From Bacillota bacterium (GTDB taxonomy: Bacteria; Bacillota; Clostridia; Acetivibrionales; DTU013), in contig JAEZYU010000037.1 of NCBI GenBank assembly GCA_023418915.1, positions 1-64,000 of the forward strand: DNA of 64,000 nucleotides. Reading direction: 5' to 3'. The notes under the pieces were generated by a model, which made no database searches, had not been told where the DNA came from, and saw only the letters and a program-made list of their open reading frames with translations. The translations under genes and the position numbers were made by a program. Numbering within the stretch: position 1 is the stretch's first letter; each line of letters starts with the position of its first letter. This document shows, piece by piece, positions 17,882 to 27,609 of this stretch.

Positions 17882-19174
17882 TTATTTCAATATTTCGTCA
17901 ACCTTAACTGCTGCATCCTTCATTGCCTGTTCAGGTCCTTTTGCACCTGTGAACGATTCGTGCAAGGCTGTTGACATGGCATCGGAAATCTCCGGCCAGC
18001 GTGGATGCGGTCCGCGAGGCATGGCATACTGCATGCCCTGTGCAAACACACTGAATATTGGATCATTCGTCCATACTTCCTTCAGTTCCATAGCATCCGC
18101 CCTCGGTGGGAACTTACCTGCAGTTTCACAGTAATCTGCAGCATTCTGAGCGCTAAGGATAAACGACAATACATCGAAGCCTTCTTCCTTGGGTGCTCCG
18201 GTGCAGACACCGAAGTTTTCGCCTCCAAGCACTGATGCATGCTTCTGATCTTTCGGAACAAGCGCTACACCAAAATCAAGATCCGGTGCATCCCTCTGGA
18301 TATTTGCTATATTCCAGGGGCCATTTATCTGCATTGCTGCCTTGCCCCCGATGAACTGAGAGTTGGTATCAGCCTGTGTCCAGTTGATAACATCCTTTGA
18401 CATATATCCGTTGTTGATAAGGTCTGTAAGGTATGAAAGCGCATTGATACACTGCTGTGAGGACAAGTCTTCGATTGCTCCGCCTGCGGAAATAAACCAC
18501 GGCATAAACTGGAAGGTACCCTCTTCATTTTTTACTGCAGAAATGGCAAGACCATATGTGTCACCCTTGGTCAGCTTTCCAGCTGCCGCCATCAACTCAT
18601 CCCAGGTCTCAGGCACTTTATTCACACCGGCTTCCGCTAAAAGCTGCTTGTTATAGATCAGCGCAAGACAGTTGGAGTTGTGAGGCAATCCATAAATCTT
18701 TCCATCAAGTGTCGCACTTTTAAGCGGCCCTTCAAAGAACTTATCCTTCTGCCCCCAGGAATCTACAAGGTCAGTAATATCCTGAAAAACACCCATTGTA
18801 ATAAAGGAAGCATGATCCGGGTTGTCGACCATTCCGATATCAGGCAGTTCGCCCGATACAGCACCCATCGTATACTGCTTCATCAAATCGTCACGTGCAA
18901 CAAACGTTGCAACTACATCGACATTTTTTGTATTCTGGGTATTGTAGGTTTCAATAATATTACCGAATACTTCACCCTCATTCTCACTAAAATAGTGCCA
19001 GAGGTCAAGCGATACCTTCTCAGCTCCAGATCCGCCCGTCTTATCTGATGCAGGCTGGTCTGACGGCTGTTGCGATGGTGTGTTTGAGTTCGCTCCTGTT
19101 CCCGAGCATCCGGCAAGCATCGAAATGATGAGCAGGGCACATAAAGCTGTTAAGATAGCATTTCTCTTTTTCAT
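17882..19174 (-). CDS. Sugar-binding lipoprotein of ABC transporter
   Basis: This is a 430-residue family 1 extracellular solute-binding protein. The signal peptide MKKRNAILTALCALLIISM ends in lipobox LAGC with the lipidated cysteine at 23, followed by a Ser/Gln/Asn-rich linker to ~50. The mature domain has FSENEGEVFGNIIETYN and the KAAMQINGPWNIANIQ motif near residue 290 typical of CUT1 binding proteins. GGGAGG precedes the start, and a candidate promoter lies at 19215-19243, making this the first gene of the permease-kinase-GH31 operon. Ligand is probably a xylose-containing oligosaccharide, by context only. Confidence 0.93.
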   Translation of the reverse strand: MKKRNAILTALCALLIISMLAGCSGTGANSNTPSQQPSDQPASDKTGGSGAEKVSLDLWHYFSENEGEVFGNIIETYNTQNTKNVDVVATFVARDDLMKQYTMGAVSGELPDIGMVDNPDHASFITMGVFQDITDLVDSWGQKDKFFEGPLKSATLDGKIYGLPHNSNCLALIYNKQLLAEAGVNKVPETWDELMAAAGKLTKGDTYGLAISAVKNEEGTFQFMPWFISAGGAIEDLSSQQCINALSYLTDLINNGYMSKDVINWTQADTNSQFIGGKAAMQINGPWNIANIQRDAPDLDFGVALVPKDQKHASVLGGENFGVCTGAPKEEGFDVLSFILSAQNAADYCETAGKFPPRADAMELKEVWTNDPIFSVFAQGMQYAMPRGPHPRWPEISDAMSTALHESFTGAKGPEQAMKDAAVKVDEILK

Positions 19175-19214
19175 CGAATCCCTCCCAATAATGATAAGAT
19201 TTATTTATGTCTCA

Positions 19215-19243
19215 ATTATACCTGCCGTGGAATATGTAGAAAA
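19215..19243 (-). promoter_or_regulatory. Candidate sigma-A promoter of the 19-12 kb operon
   Basis: On the minus strand a TTTTCT -35-like hexamer and a consensus TATAAT are separated by 17 bases, about 40 bases before the lipoprotein start codon. The -35 is poor, as expected for a promoter needing an AraC-type activator. Confidence 0.5.
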
Positions 19244-19324
19244 CTTACTCACTTTTGATGGGTGGAGATTCTTATAAGAACTTTTTATAATAGGTGGACT
19301 ATTTTACACTCATAATAATCTAAT

Positions 19325-20065
19325 TTATGATGACCTCATATAATCGCTTGGTGAAAGACCTGTTATTTCCTTGAATACCCTGCAGAAGTATTTGGTGTCG
19401 GTATAGCCGGTTATCCTTGCTACATCCTGTATTTTCATCTGTTGTTCCCTGAGCAGGCTTGCTGCGACATCTATCCTGTATTTCTTCAGATATGTCGAAA
19501 AATTCACACCAACATCCCTGTGAAAAAGGTAGCTGAAATATCCCGGAGTGATACGGAGCCGGCCAGAAAGCTCTTCCTGTGTCAGCTTGGCCGCATACTC
19601 CTTCTCTATAATGCTCAGCGCCTTCTGTACACATGGATGGATATTTCCCACAGGTTTTACCGGCTGAAGCACCGGCTTTTTATTAGCCATAGTCTGTTCT
19701 GCCTTTTTCAGTGCCTGCTCCACATCCTCAAATATAATAGGCTTGAGTATATATTCCGTGACACCGTATGAAATAGCTTCACGTGCAAATTCAAAGTTTT
19801 CATATGCACTGATAATAACAAAGGTTGTATCCAACCCCTCTTCCCGGGTCATCTTAATCATTTCTAGTCCATCCAGCAGAGGCATCTTTATATCAGTGAA
19901 CACCAGATCAGGCTTCAGCTTACGGATCAGTTCGAACCCTCTGCGGCCGTCAGCAGCCTGAGCAATGACTTCATAGTCACCTTCGATTACCTGGATCAGC
20001 GAAAGTATCCCTCTGCGGGCACGGTCTTCGTCCTCTATTACAACAATACGCAACAGGCTGTCCAC
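19325..20065 (-). CDS. AraC-type response regulator (YesN family)
   Basis: This two-component response regulator is about 247 residues from the GTG at 20065 (GAGAGG nine bases upstream; the reading frame stays open much further but without a site). The receiver domain at ~4-120 has acidic residues EDED and phospho-acceptor D58 in FTDIKMP. The AraC double HTH covers ~145-245 (LTQEELSGRLRITPGYFSYLFHRDVG, then ITGYTDTKYFCRVFKEITGLSPSDY). It is the likely partner of the kinase at 14121-15905 and sits immediately upstream of the lipoprotein gene it probably controls. Confidence 0.92.
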   Translation of the reverse strand: MDSLLRIVVIEDEDRARRGILSLIQVIEGDYEVIAQAADGRRGFELIRKLKPDLVFTDIKMPLLDGLEMIKMTREEGLDTTFVIISAYENFEFAREAISYGVTEYILKPIIFEDVEQALKKAEQTMANKKPVLQPVKPVGNIHPCVQKALSIIEKEYAAKLTQEELSGRLRITPGYFSYLFHRDVGVNFSTYLKKYRIDVAASLLREQQMKIQDVARITGYTDTKYFCRVFKEITGLSPSDYMRSS

Positions 20066-20211
20066 CCCCTGTAACCTCTCATAAAATAATAATACTATAT
20101 AGTAATTGAGAAATCCAGTTTGTACTAAAGGCAAATAAAACCTCTGAGGGATCCTGTGGAAACCGTCTGCCATATTTTATCGTTCAGATTCTGCTATATC
20201 TGCATCAAGCT

Positions 20212-22812
20212 TCATGAACCCTTATAAGCGTTAATATAGATATCCTTTAGTTCCGACACCAGCGGCATTCTCGGATTTGCCGGTGTACATTGGTCCTCGA
20301 AAGCCTTGTCTGCAAGCTCATCCAGGGAGCTCATAAACTTCTCCTCAGATATTCCGCATTCCCTTATGGATAGTGGCATTTGAAGCTTTTTCATCAGTTC
20401 TGTTATCGCAGAAATCAGACTGCTGATGCCTTCCTCTGCGGTGCCGCAGCGGAGCCCGAGATATTTTGCTATTTCCGCATATTTTTCATCAGCAATATAG
20501 TGTTCATATTTGGGGAACGCAGTGAACTTAGATGGCCTTGAGCCATTGTATCTTATCACATAAGGTAGCAAAACAGCATTAGCCCGCCCATGAGGTATAT
20601 GAAATTCACCGCCCAGTTTATGCGCCATACTGTGATTAATGCCCAAAAATGCATTTGTAAAAGCCATTCCTGCTATGCATGAAGCGTTATGCATTTTTTC
20701 AAATGCCTTTTTATCATTATCATTTATATATACCTTCGGTAAAAAATCAAACACTAGCTGAATAGCTTTCATAGCAAGTCCATCAGTGTAATCCGATGCC
20801 ATAACTGATACATATGCTTCGATTGCATGAGTCAATACATCCATTCCTGTATCAGCTCGCACTTGGGGCGGCACCGACTGGACAAATTCCGGATCAACAA
20901 TAGCCACATCGGGTGTCAGTTCATAGTCTGCCAATGGGTATTTAGTCTCCCCTGTCGGGTCGGTTATCACAGAAAATGATGTGACCTCCGAGCCCGTACC
21001 CGAGGTTGTCGGGATCGCCACCAGCTTTGCCTTTTTGCCAAGCGGAGGGTATTTAAAAACTCTCTTGCGGATATCCATAAACTTCATTCGAAGATCGCTG
21101 AAATCAGTTTCAGGGTGCTCGTAAAATAACCATATGGCTTTAGCCGCATCAATCGCCGATCCACCTCCAAGAGCAATAATAACATCAGGTCTGAAGGCTT
21201 CCGCCGCAGCCACGCCTTCTCTTATCGTATCAACGGTAGGATCCGGCCGTACTCTGTCAAATATTTCTGAATGTACATAGTTTATGCCGTCTCTTTTTCG
21301 CAGATGATACAGAACCTTCTCAACATAACCCAATTTGAGCATCATCTCATCTGTGACAATAAACGCCCTCGATATTTTTGGCATTTGGGACAGGTATTGC
21401 ACAGAACCGGGCTGGAAATATATCTTCTCTGGTATCTTGAACCACTGCATGTTGTACCTTCTCCTTGCCACACGTTTTTTATTTATTAGATTTACCGCAG
21501 TGACATTGGCTGTCGTACTGTTTCTGCCAAAAGAACCACATCCTAATGTCAGTGAGGGCATATTAGTATTATACAGATCCCCTATAGCACCATGACTCGA
21601 GGGCTGGTTTACAATAATCCTTCCGGTGTTTACCCTTTCGGCAAACTCATTGATTACAGCTTCATCGTTGGAATGGACTACCGCAGAATGTCCCGAACCT
21701 CCAAAATTGACCATTTCTACAGCCCTTTGGATACCCTCGGCGGAATTATTGACTTTAAAGCATGCCAATATGGGGCTCAGTTTTTCTCTGGACAGCGGAA
21801 ACTCCGGACCTACCCCATCAATCTCTGCAACCAATATTTTTGTACCCTCCGGAGCCATGATCGACGCCATTTGTGATATAGCATCTGCAGATTGTCCTAC
21901 GATCTGAGGGTTCATAGATTGTTTCTTTTCGTCGATTGCTAGACCTTCAAGCCTTCTTCTTTCTTCTTCATTCACAAAATAACAGCCTAATTTCTTCATG
22001 TATTCAGTTACCTGTCCATAGACATCCTCATCTATGATAACTGCCTGCTCCGATGCACAGATCATTCCATTATCAAAGGTCTTTGACAGGATCAGATCAG
22101 TAACGGCCCTCTTTATATCCGCTGTTTTTTCTATATAACACGGCACGTTGCCGGGGCCGACCCCCAACGCAGGCTTTCCTGCGCTATATGCTGCCTTGAC
22201 CATGGAAGAGCCGCCTGTAGCAAGTATCAGTGAGATCCCATCATTCTTCATCAAAACCTGAGTAGCTTCCAAAGAAGGATTCTCTATCCACTGAATACAG
22301 TGTTCAGGCGCTCCCGCCTTAACAGCCGCATCTCGAACGATTCTGGCGGATTCTGCACTGCATTTCTGTGAGCTGGGGTGAAATGCGAATATTATCGGAT
22401 TTCTTGTCTTTATCGCAATTATACATTTGAACAGGGTAGTAGAGGTGGGATTAGTGACAGGCGTAATGCCGGCAATGATACCAACCGGCTCTGCTATTTC
22501 AAAATAATCCTCTTCTTCATTCTCATCAATAATACCGACGGTTTTTTCATACTTGATGCTATGATAGATATATTCCGTCGCAAATAAATTCTTTACGATT
22601 TTATCTTCGTAAACCCCTCTTTGGGTTTCATCGATAGCCATTTTTGCCAATCTCATATGATCGGCCAATCCTGCAAGAGCCATCTCCTTAACGATATGAT
22701 CAACACTTTTCTGGTCAAGCTTAACCATTTCCTTCAGAGCCAGCTTTGCATTCACCACCATACCTTCTACTGCATCAGATACCTTACTGCCGTTGTTTTT
22801 GTGATCGATCAT
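20212..22812 (-). CDS. adhE: Bifunctional acetaldehyde-CoA/alcohol dehydrogenase
   Basis: AdhE reduces acetyl-CoA to acetaldehyde and then ethanol with NADH and forms cytoplasmic filaments (spirosomes). The 866-residue length matches the family. The N-terminal aldehyde dehydrogenase (~1-440) has catalytic cysteine C252 in DNGMICASEQ. The linker (~440-455) leads into an iron-dependent alcohol dehydrogenase (~455-866) with GGGSAIDAAK (549-558) and the iron-site region GINHSMAHKLGGEFHIPHGRAN. CTCCT on the plus strand marks an AGGAG site before the start. It is monocistronic within a sugar-use region, fitting disposal of reducing power from sugar fermentation. Confidence 0.97.
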   Translation of the reverse strand: MIDHKNNGSKVSDAVEGMVVNAKLALKEMVKLDQKSVDHIVKEMALAGLADHMRLAKMAIDETQRGVYEDKIVKNLFATEYIYHSIKYEKTVGIIDENEEEDYFEIAEPVGIIAGITPVTNPTSTTLFKCIIAIKTRNPIIFAFHPSSQKCSAESARIVRDAAVKAGAPEHCIQWIENPSLEATQVLMKNDGISLILATGGSSMVKAAYSAGKPALGVGPGNVPCYIEKTADIKRAVTDLILSKTFDNGMICASEQAVIIDEDVYGQVTEYMKKLGCYFVNEEERRRLEGLAIDEKKQSMNPQIVGQSADAISQMASIMAPEGTKILVAEIDGVGPEFPLSREKLSPILACFKVNNSAEGIQRAVEMVNFGGSGHSAVVHSNDEAVINEFAERVNTGRIIVNQPSSHGAIGDLYNTNMPSLTLGCGSFGRNSTTANVTAVNLINKKRVARRRYNMQWFKIPEKIYFQPGSVQYLSQMPKISRAFIVTDEMMLKLGYVEKVLYHLRKRDGINYVHSEIFDRVRPDPTVDTIREGVAAAEAFRPDVIIALGGGSAIDAAKAIWLFYEHPETDFSDLRMKFMDIRKRVFKYPPLGKKAKLVAIPTTSGTGSEVTSFSVITDPTGETKYPLADYELTPDVAIVDPEFVQSVPPQVRADTGMDVLTHAIEAYVSVMASDYTDGLAMKAIQLVFDFLPKVYINDNDKKAFEKMHNASCIAGMAFTNAFLGINHSMAHKLGGEFHIPHGRANAVLLPYVIRYNGSRPSKFTAFPKYEHYIADEKYAEIAKYLGLRCGTAEEGISSLISAITELMKKLQMPLSIRECGISEEKFMSSLDELADKAFEDQCTPANPRMPLVSELKDIYINAYKGS

Positions 22813-23160
22813 AAGCTCCTCCTGTCCCGCACTAATTGTTTGCCGTTACAGCACCTCTTCGAGGTTTGCCGCATTCTTACCGTCTCTAATATAGTTTGCT
22901 GTTTTAGGATTTTTATTTAATTTATAGCTGCTAATGACGAATAACCATATCGTTACGTTTTACTCCTCTTTTTCGGCAGCCGCAGGTAGGACTGTCACAG
23001 TCAATGCTCTTCTATCCTCACTGTCGTGAATCCTTTATTGATATCTCTGCAACCTCGGGGTTATCTGAAATGTAAGCTATATCAGGTTTTGAGACAAGGT
23101 TTGTGTTTATCTAAGCTGTTGTTAAAGATTTGAATAACCCGTCGCTGAGAATTTACCGTG
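22813..23160. other. Gap upstream of adhE
   Basis: About 350 bases without a gene. It must hold the adhE promoter and leader and the 3' end of the kinase transcript. I see no clear hairpin terminator and no convincing -35/-10 pair. A TTGTTAAAGATTTGAATAA stretch near 23112-23130 only weakly resembles a Rex operator. Confidence 0.5.
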
Positions 23161-24132
23161 TCATGCTCTCTTCAGTACTTCTTCGACTTCCTTGTAATCG
23201 GGTATCGATGGTATTGCCCCTTTTTTCTCAGTACTCATGGCGGCGGCAATATTTGCGGTTAGCATTATCTCCGAAAGCTCTTCCTCTGCCAGCTCTGCTA
23301 CGGCCGCCTTTTCTCCGCATCCGCGCCTCAATAGCTCATATATCACCGTTCCCCAGAATGTATCACCCGCTCCTGTCGTATCAATTGTATCCGCCGGGAA
23401 CTGAGGAAACGCTCCTGTATGCTTGTTAGCGGCATATACGCAGCCTTCCGGCCCCAAAGTCACAGCAGCAAGCGAAAGCCCATACGAAAGGATGGACTTC
23501 AAGCAGTCCTCCGGTTTTTTTTCACCTGTTATCATCTGTGCCTCCTCAAGAGACAGCTTTGCTATATCCGCATATGAAAGTCCTTTATTCATAGCCCGGA
23601 TCGCAGATGCTTCGTCCTTCCATAGCAGCGGCCTGTAGTTCGGGTCGAAGGAAATGACCCTGCCGAAGCCTTTTGCAGTTTCCAGCGCCTTCATTGTAGC
23701 CGAATGCGCCGGCTCGTGAGTCATCGACAGCGTTCCGAAGTGAAAGACCCTGCACTGCCTGATCAGTTCGATATCTACCTCTTCAGCCAAAAGACATGTG
23801 TCAGCCCCTATATTCCTGCAAAAGCTGAAGCTTCTGTCTCCATTTTCATCAATAGAAACAAAAGCAAGCGTAGTATTGTGTTCAGGATCGGCTACAAGAT
23901 TGCGGCAGTCGATCGACAGGCGTTTAAGTGTGTCCCTCAGAAACTCCCCGAACATATCAGATCCTACCTTGCCAATAAATGCGCATCTGCCTCCGTATTT
24001 GGATACTACAGCCAATACATTTGCCGGTGCTCCGCCGGGATTTTGCTCAAAACAGCTGTGTCCCGATCCGCCCAGCTTTGCCGGAGTAAAGTCAATAAGG
24101 AGTTCTCCCAGCGCAACAACATCAAACATCAT
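23161..24132 (-). CDS. PfkB-family carbohydrate kinase, probable fructokinase
   Basis: This ribokinase/PfkB-family sugar kinase has about 323 residues. The first PfkB region is LGELLIDFTP...GGAPANVLAVV (~10-45), and the second, with catalytic aspartate, is DTTGAGDTFWG near 251-261. NPGGAPANV and FDPNYRPLLW are typical of fructokinases (ScrK-like). The start is one of two adjacent ATGs at 24132/24129, behind AAAGGCGGG. It would phosphorylate fructose or a related ketose from ATP to feed glycolysis. Minus strand, divergent from the GH120 gene. Substrate is not certain; 2-keto-sugar kinases look similar. Confidence 0.88.
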   Translation of the reverse strand: MMFDVVALGELLIDFTPAKLGGSGHSCFEQNPGGAPANVLAVVSKYGGRCAFIGKVGSDMFGEFLRDTLKRLSIDCRNLVADPEHNTTLAFVSIDENGDRSFSFCRNIGADTCLLAEEVDIELIRQCRVFHFGTLSMTHEPAHSATMKALETAKGFGRVISFDPNYRPLLWKDEASAIRAMNKGLSYADIAKLSLEEAQMITGEKKPEDCLKSILSYGLSLAAVTLGPEGCVYAANKHTGAFPQFPADTIDTTGAGDTFWGTVIYELLRRGCGEKAAVAELAEEELSEIMLTANIAAAMSTEKKGAIPSIPDYKEVEEVLKRA

Positions 24133-24353
24133 ACAACCCGCCTTTCCTGTGGTTAACATGCGCCATTATTTATTCATCCTCTTCAATTCCATTGGGGAAA
24201 AATACAGTTTTAAAGCCGCTGTTTCCACTAAAAATATTATTCCACTTAAGTATTTTACCGCAATATCGTACTCCTTAGAAGCCGTCAGAAGTATTTCGGC
24301 CATAACTCCCTGCCAAAACACAAAAATTGATCAAAAGTGTACAGTATTTTGAA

Positions 24354-24382
24354 TAGAATCAGCAGCTGTGATTTACTATAAT
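24354..24382 (+). promoter_or_regulatory. Candidate promoter of the GH120 gene
   Basis: TAGAAT and a consensus TATAAT (24377-24382) are separated by 17 bases, about 60 bases before the GH120 start codon. The -35 match is partial. Position and the perfect -10 support the call. Confidence 0.45.
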
Positions 24383-24443
24383 TATGGCAGATTGAGCTGT
24401 TAATATATGAAGCATCAAAATAATAGTCAAAGGAGAAAATGAT

Positions 24444-26357
24444 ATGGAATACCATGTAGCAAAGAACGGTTCAGATCAAAATCAGGGAACTGTGCAGCAT
24501 CCATTTCTGACAATAAACAAGGCAGCTTCTGTCGCTTTGGCGGGAGATACGGTTATTGTCCATGAAGGCGAATACCGTGAATGGGTAAAGCCAAAATATA
24601 AAGGCTTAAGCGATAAAAGGAGGATCACATATCAGTCTGCTGAGGGTGAAAGGGTAACTATAAAAGGTTCGGAACGTATACAGAACTGGCAGCAGGTTGA
24701 AGGCAATGTATGGAAAACGGTTCTGTCGAACTCATTCTTTGGCGATTACAATCCGTATGAACTGAAGATATTCGGTGACTGGCTGGTCACAGTCAAAGAG
24801 ACAAAGCATTTGGGAGAAGTCTATCTCAATGGTATGTCTTTTTATGAAGTCAGCCGATATGATGATCTTATAAACCCGGTCGTCAGAACAGAAGTAATGG
24901 ATCACTGGACACAGGAATTTGTCCCCATCCATAACCCTGAGCAGACAAAATATGTCTGGTTTACCGAGGTTGATGCCGACAATACGACCATCTATGCAAA
25001 TTTTCAGGGCACAGATCCAAACAGCGAGCTTGTTGAAATAAATGTACGCAGATCGTGCTTTTATCCTATGGAGACAGGCATCGATTACATTACTGTCAGA
25101 GGCTTTGAGATGGCACAAGCCGCAACACCATGGGCACCCCCCACTGCAGACCAGCCAGGACTTCTCGGTGCAAACTGGAGTAAAGGGTGGATCATTGAAA
25201 ACAACATCATCCACGATTCAAAATGCAGTGCCATCAGTATCGGCAAAGAAGCCACTACCGGCAATAACTATCGTTCCATCCGCAAAGACAAGCCTGGTTA
25301 TCAGTATCAGTTGGAATCTGTCTTTTCTGCAAAGCGAAATGGCTGGAGCAAGGAAAAAATCGGTTCCCACATTATCCGTTACAATACCATATACGATTGC
25401 GGTCAGAACGGTGTAGTCGGCCACCTCGGATGTATTTTCAGTGAAGTTCACCACAACCATATATACAACATTGCACTCAAGCGTGAATTCTACGGTCATG
25501 AAATAGCAGGAATCAAATTCCATGCAGCAATTGACACACACATCCACCATAACCGTATCCACAATTGCTCACTTGGTATTTGGAGCGATTGGCAGACACA
25601 GGGTACAAGGATCAGCAAGAATATATTCTACAATAATAATCGTGATTTGTTCGTAGAGGTAAGCCACGGGCCATATATTGTCGACAATAATGTAATGGCC
25701 TCAAACTATAGTCTGGACAACATGTCTCAGGGAGGAGCATATATCAACAATCTGTTCTGCGGCAAGGTAAATCACCAGAAGGTACTTAACCGTTCAACAC
25801 AGTACCACCTTCCACACAGCACTGAAATAAAAGGCTTCTCCCATATTTACGGCGGAGACGACCGCTTCTTCAACAACATCTTCATCGGTAATGAAGGTCT
25901 GTATACAGGAACATCTCATTACAAAGGCTATAGTGCATCATTGGAGGAATACATCGAAAAGGTCAATGAAAAAACCGGCGATCTGACACAATTTTTACCG
26001 GTAGAGCAGCCTGTTTATATAAATAACAATGCATATCTCAACGGAGCCGAAGCATTTGAAAGGGAAGACAGCAATATAGTAGAGGAAAGCTTTGATCCAA
26101 AGCTGCAGATCATCGATAATGGAGACGAAGGCTATCTTTCCTGCGAATTGCCGGAAAGTTTTGAAAGCATGCAGTGTCAGACACAATCCACAGCCACATT
26201 GATGAGGGTGCGTATCGCAGATGCGGAATATGAAAGCCCGGATGGCAGCAATGTGGTAATTGATACTGATCTGTTGGATTCGCAGAGGGCTGAAAAAAGT
26301 CCATTGGGTCCGATAGCTCAATTGAAAAAAGGCGAAAACTATATCAGGATCTGGTGA
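24444..26357 (+). CDS. GH120 beta-xylosidase (right-handed beta-helix)
   Basis: GH120 enzymes hydrolyse terminal xylose from xylo-oligosaccharides with retention. I recognise strong similarity to XylC of Thermoanaerobacterium saccharolyticum across the whole 637 residues, including MEYHVAKNGSDQNQGT at the N-terminus and NWSKGWIIENNIIHD. The catalytic residues reported for that enzyme are present at the same numbers: E353 in FYGHEIAG, D382 in LGIWSDWQ and E405 in FVEVSHGP. Repeating beta-helix turns (N-I-I-H, HHNRIHNC) fill ~240-470. No signal peptide; cytoplasmic. AAAGGAGAAAATGAT precedes the start. Monocistronic with its own promoter and terminator. GH120 is a small, sparsely distributed family. 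Confidence 0.95.
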   Translation: MEYHVAKNGSDQNQGTVQHPFLTINKAASVALAGDTVIVHEGEYREWVKPKYKGLSDKRRITYQSAEGERVTIKGSERIQNWQQVEGNVWKTVLSNSFFGDYNPYELKIFGDWLVTVKETKHLGEVYLNGMSFYEVSRYDDLINPVVRTEVMDHWTQEFVPIHNPEQTKYVWFTEVDADNTTIYANFQGTDPNSELVEINVRRSCFYPMETGIDYITVRGFEMAQAATPWAPPTADQPGLLGANWSKGWIIENNIIHDSKCSAISIGKEATTGNNYRSIRKDKPGYQYQLESVFSAKRNGWSKEKIGSHIIRYNTIYDCGQNGVVGHLGCIFSEVHHNHIYNIALKREFYGHEIAGIKFHAAIDTHIHHNRIHNCSLGIWSDWQTQGTRISKNIFYNNNRDLFVEVSHGPYIVDNNVMASNYSLDNMSQGGAYINNLFCGKVNHQKVLNRSTQYHLPHSTEIKGFSHIYGGDDRFFNNIFIGNEGLYTGTSHYKGYSASLEEYIEKVNEKTGDLTQFLPVEQPVYINNNAYLNGAEAFEREDSNIVEESFDPKLQIIDNGDEGYLSCELPESFESMQCQTQSTATLMRVRIADAEYESPDGSNVVIDTDLLDSQRAEKSPLGPIAQLKKGENYIRIW

Positions 26358-26437
26358 CATATCAAAAATAAATCCCAATAATGTAGTACCTCAATTATCT
26401 GTTGCCGGTAAAGTCCGTTGCATAGATAGTCTGTTGC

Positions 26438-26465
26438 CAAGGGGGCGTTAATACGCCCCTTTTGA
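26438..26465 (+). terminator. Terminator of the GH120 gene
   Basis: GGGGCG-TTAATA-CGCCCC followed by TTTTG forms a compact GC-rich stem with a short T-run about 80 bases after the GH120 stop codon. Confidence 0.75.
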
Positions 26466-26564
26466 GTACTCAACGGCATTTTATGTGCCATTTTTCATCA
26501 AATATACCTCAAACACTTGTCACATTATACCTCAAACATTTATCCCATAGATTGAATTTCGGTA

Positions 26565-26597
26565 CAAAAAAGTCCCATCTCCTAAAGAGACGAGACT
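26565..26597 (-). terminator. Terminator of the 33.5-26.6 kb operon
   Basis: On the minus strand AGTCTCGTCTC pairs with GAGATGGGACT around TTTAG and is followed by TTTTTTG. It lies 45 bases past the last permease gene. Confidence 0.8.
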
Positions 26598-26639
26598 ATT
26601 CTTGATGTACTACTTCAATATTGCGGCACAGTATTATGT

Positions 26640-27536
26640 TTACCCTTTTACACCGCCCAGTGTAATACCCTTGATGTAGTATTTCTGGAAAAATGGATAT
26701 ATGAACAGTATAGGTACCACACCGATTACAGCAATAGCCATTATAACAGAATCTGTTGGCATGTTCGCAAGCAATTCACTGGCCATATCGCCGAAAAATC
26801 CGGACTGCAGATAACGGATATCCAGCAACAGACGATTTAGTATATTTTGAATGTTATAGAACTTAGTATCTGTCAGATAATATAGTCCGTTTACCCATGA
26901 ATTCCAATAGGACAACCCCTGCATCAAACCAATAGTAGCTAAAATAGGAAGGGAAAGAGGCAGACAGATCTTAAAAAAGACACGCGCCTCACTGGCTCCG
27001 TCAATACGGGCTGCTTCATACATTTCCTGCGGAATGTTAGTTCTAAAATAGGACCGCAGCAGCATTACATAGAAACCGTTCACCAGCAGTGTTGGAAAGA
27101 TTTGCGCCCATACCGTATTCTTAATGTGAAAAAGCTGTGTATACATCAGATAGGTAGGGACCAGACCACCATTAAACAACAGGGTAAACAGAACCAAAAA
27201 GTTTAGCGTACGGCTGCCTTTGAGTCGGTTGTTTGACAAGCCATATGCAAGCATTGAGGAGATTATCAGCCCCAAGGCGGTTCCGAATGCGGTTGTAAAA
27301 ATAGTTACCAAATATGCATTTACCATGGAGCTAAAATCTTTTCCCAGATATTCGTAGGCGGCAACACTCCACTTTTTTGGGAAAAAGCTGTATCCCTCAT
27401 TAATAATGAGATTGTTATCGGTAAAAGAACCAATTATCAGCAAGAGGAACGGTAAAATGCAGCTAATAGTTGCAATGGTAAGAATTATACTTGCTATTAA
27501 ACTATTTCTTTTTTTTACTTTTGAATTTGATATCAT
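26640..27536 (-). CDS. ABC transporter permease (LplC/YtcP type)
   Basis: This 298-residue permease starts at ATG 27536 (AAAGGAAA upstream; the upstream 16 codons lack a site). Six helices; the EAA loop MYEAARIDGASEARVFFKICLPLSLP lies at ~185-210; the C-terminus FFQKYYIKGITLGGVKG is characteristic of the LplC subgroup of complex-sugar importers. Cotranscribed with the LplB-type permease upstream and ends before a strong terminator. Confidence 0.92.
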   Translation of the reverse strand: MISNSKVKKRNSLIASIILTIATISCILPFLLLIIGSFTDNNLIINEGYSFFPKKWSVAAYEYLGKDFSSMVNAYLVTIFTTAFGTALGLIISSMLAYGLSNNRLKGSRTLNFLVLFTLLFNGGLVPTYLMYTQLFHIKNTVWAQIFPTLLVNGFYVMLLRSYFRTNIPQEMYEAARIDGASEARVFFKICLPLSLPILATIGLMQGLSYWNSWVNGLYYLTDTKFYNIQNILNRLLLDIRYLQSGFFGDMASELLANMPTDSVIMAIAVIGVVPILFIYPFFQKYYIKGITLGGVKG

Positions 27537-27609
27537 GGCCGAGATTTCCTTTCTTTCTGTAGGCAAATACCTTATGCAAAACAATGTGCGGTCAAATCAA
27601 AGAGCAAAC

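Noticed and set aside
23112..23130. Rex operator for adhE
   Set aside because: TTGTTAAAGATTTGAATAA matches the left half of the expected palindrome but only about four of seven bases of the right half, and lies about 300 bases from the start codon.
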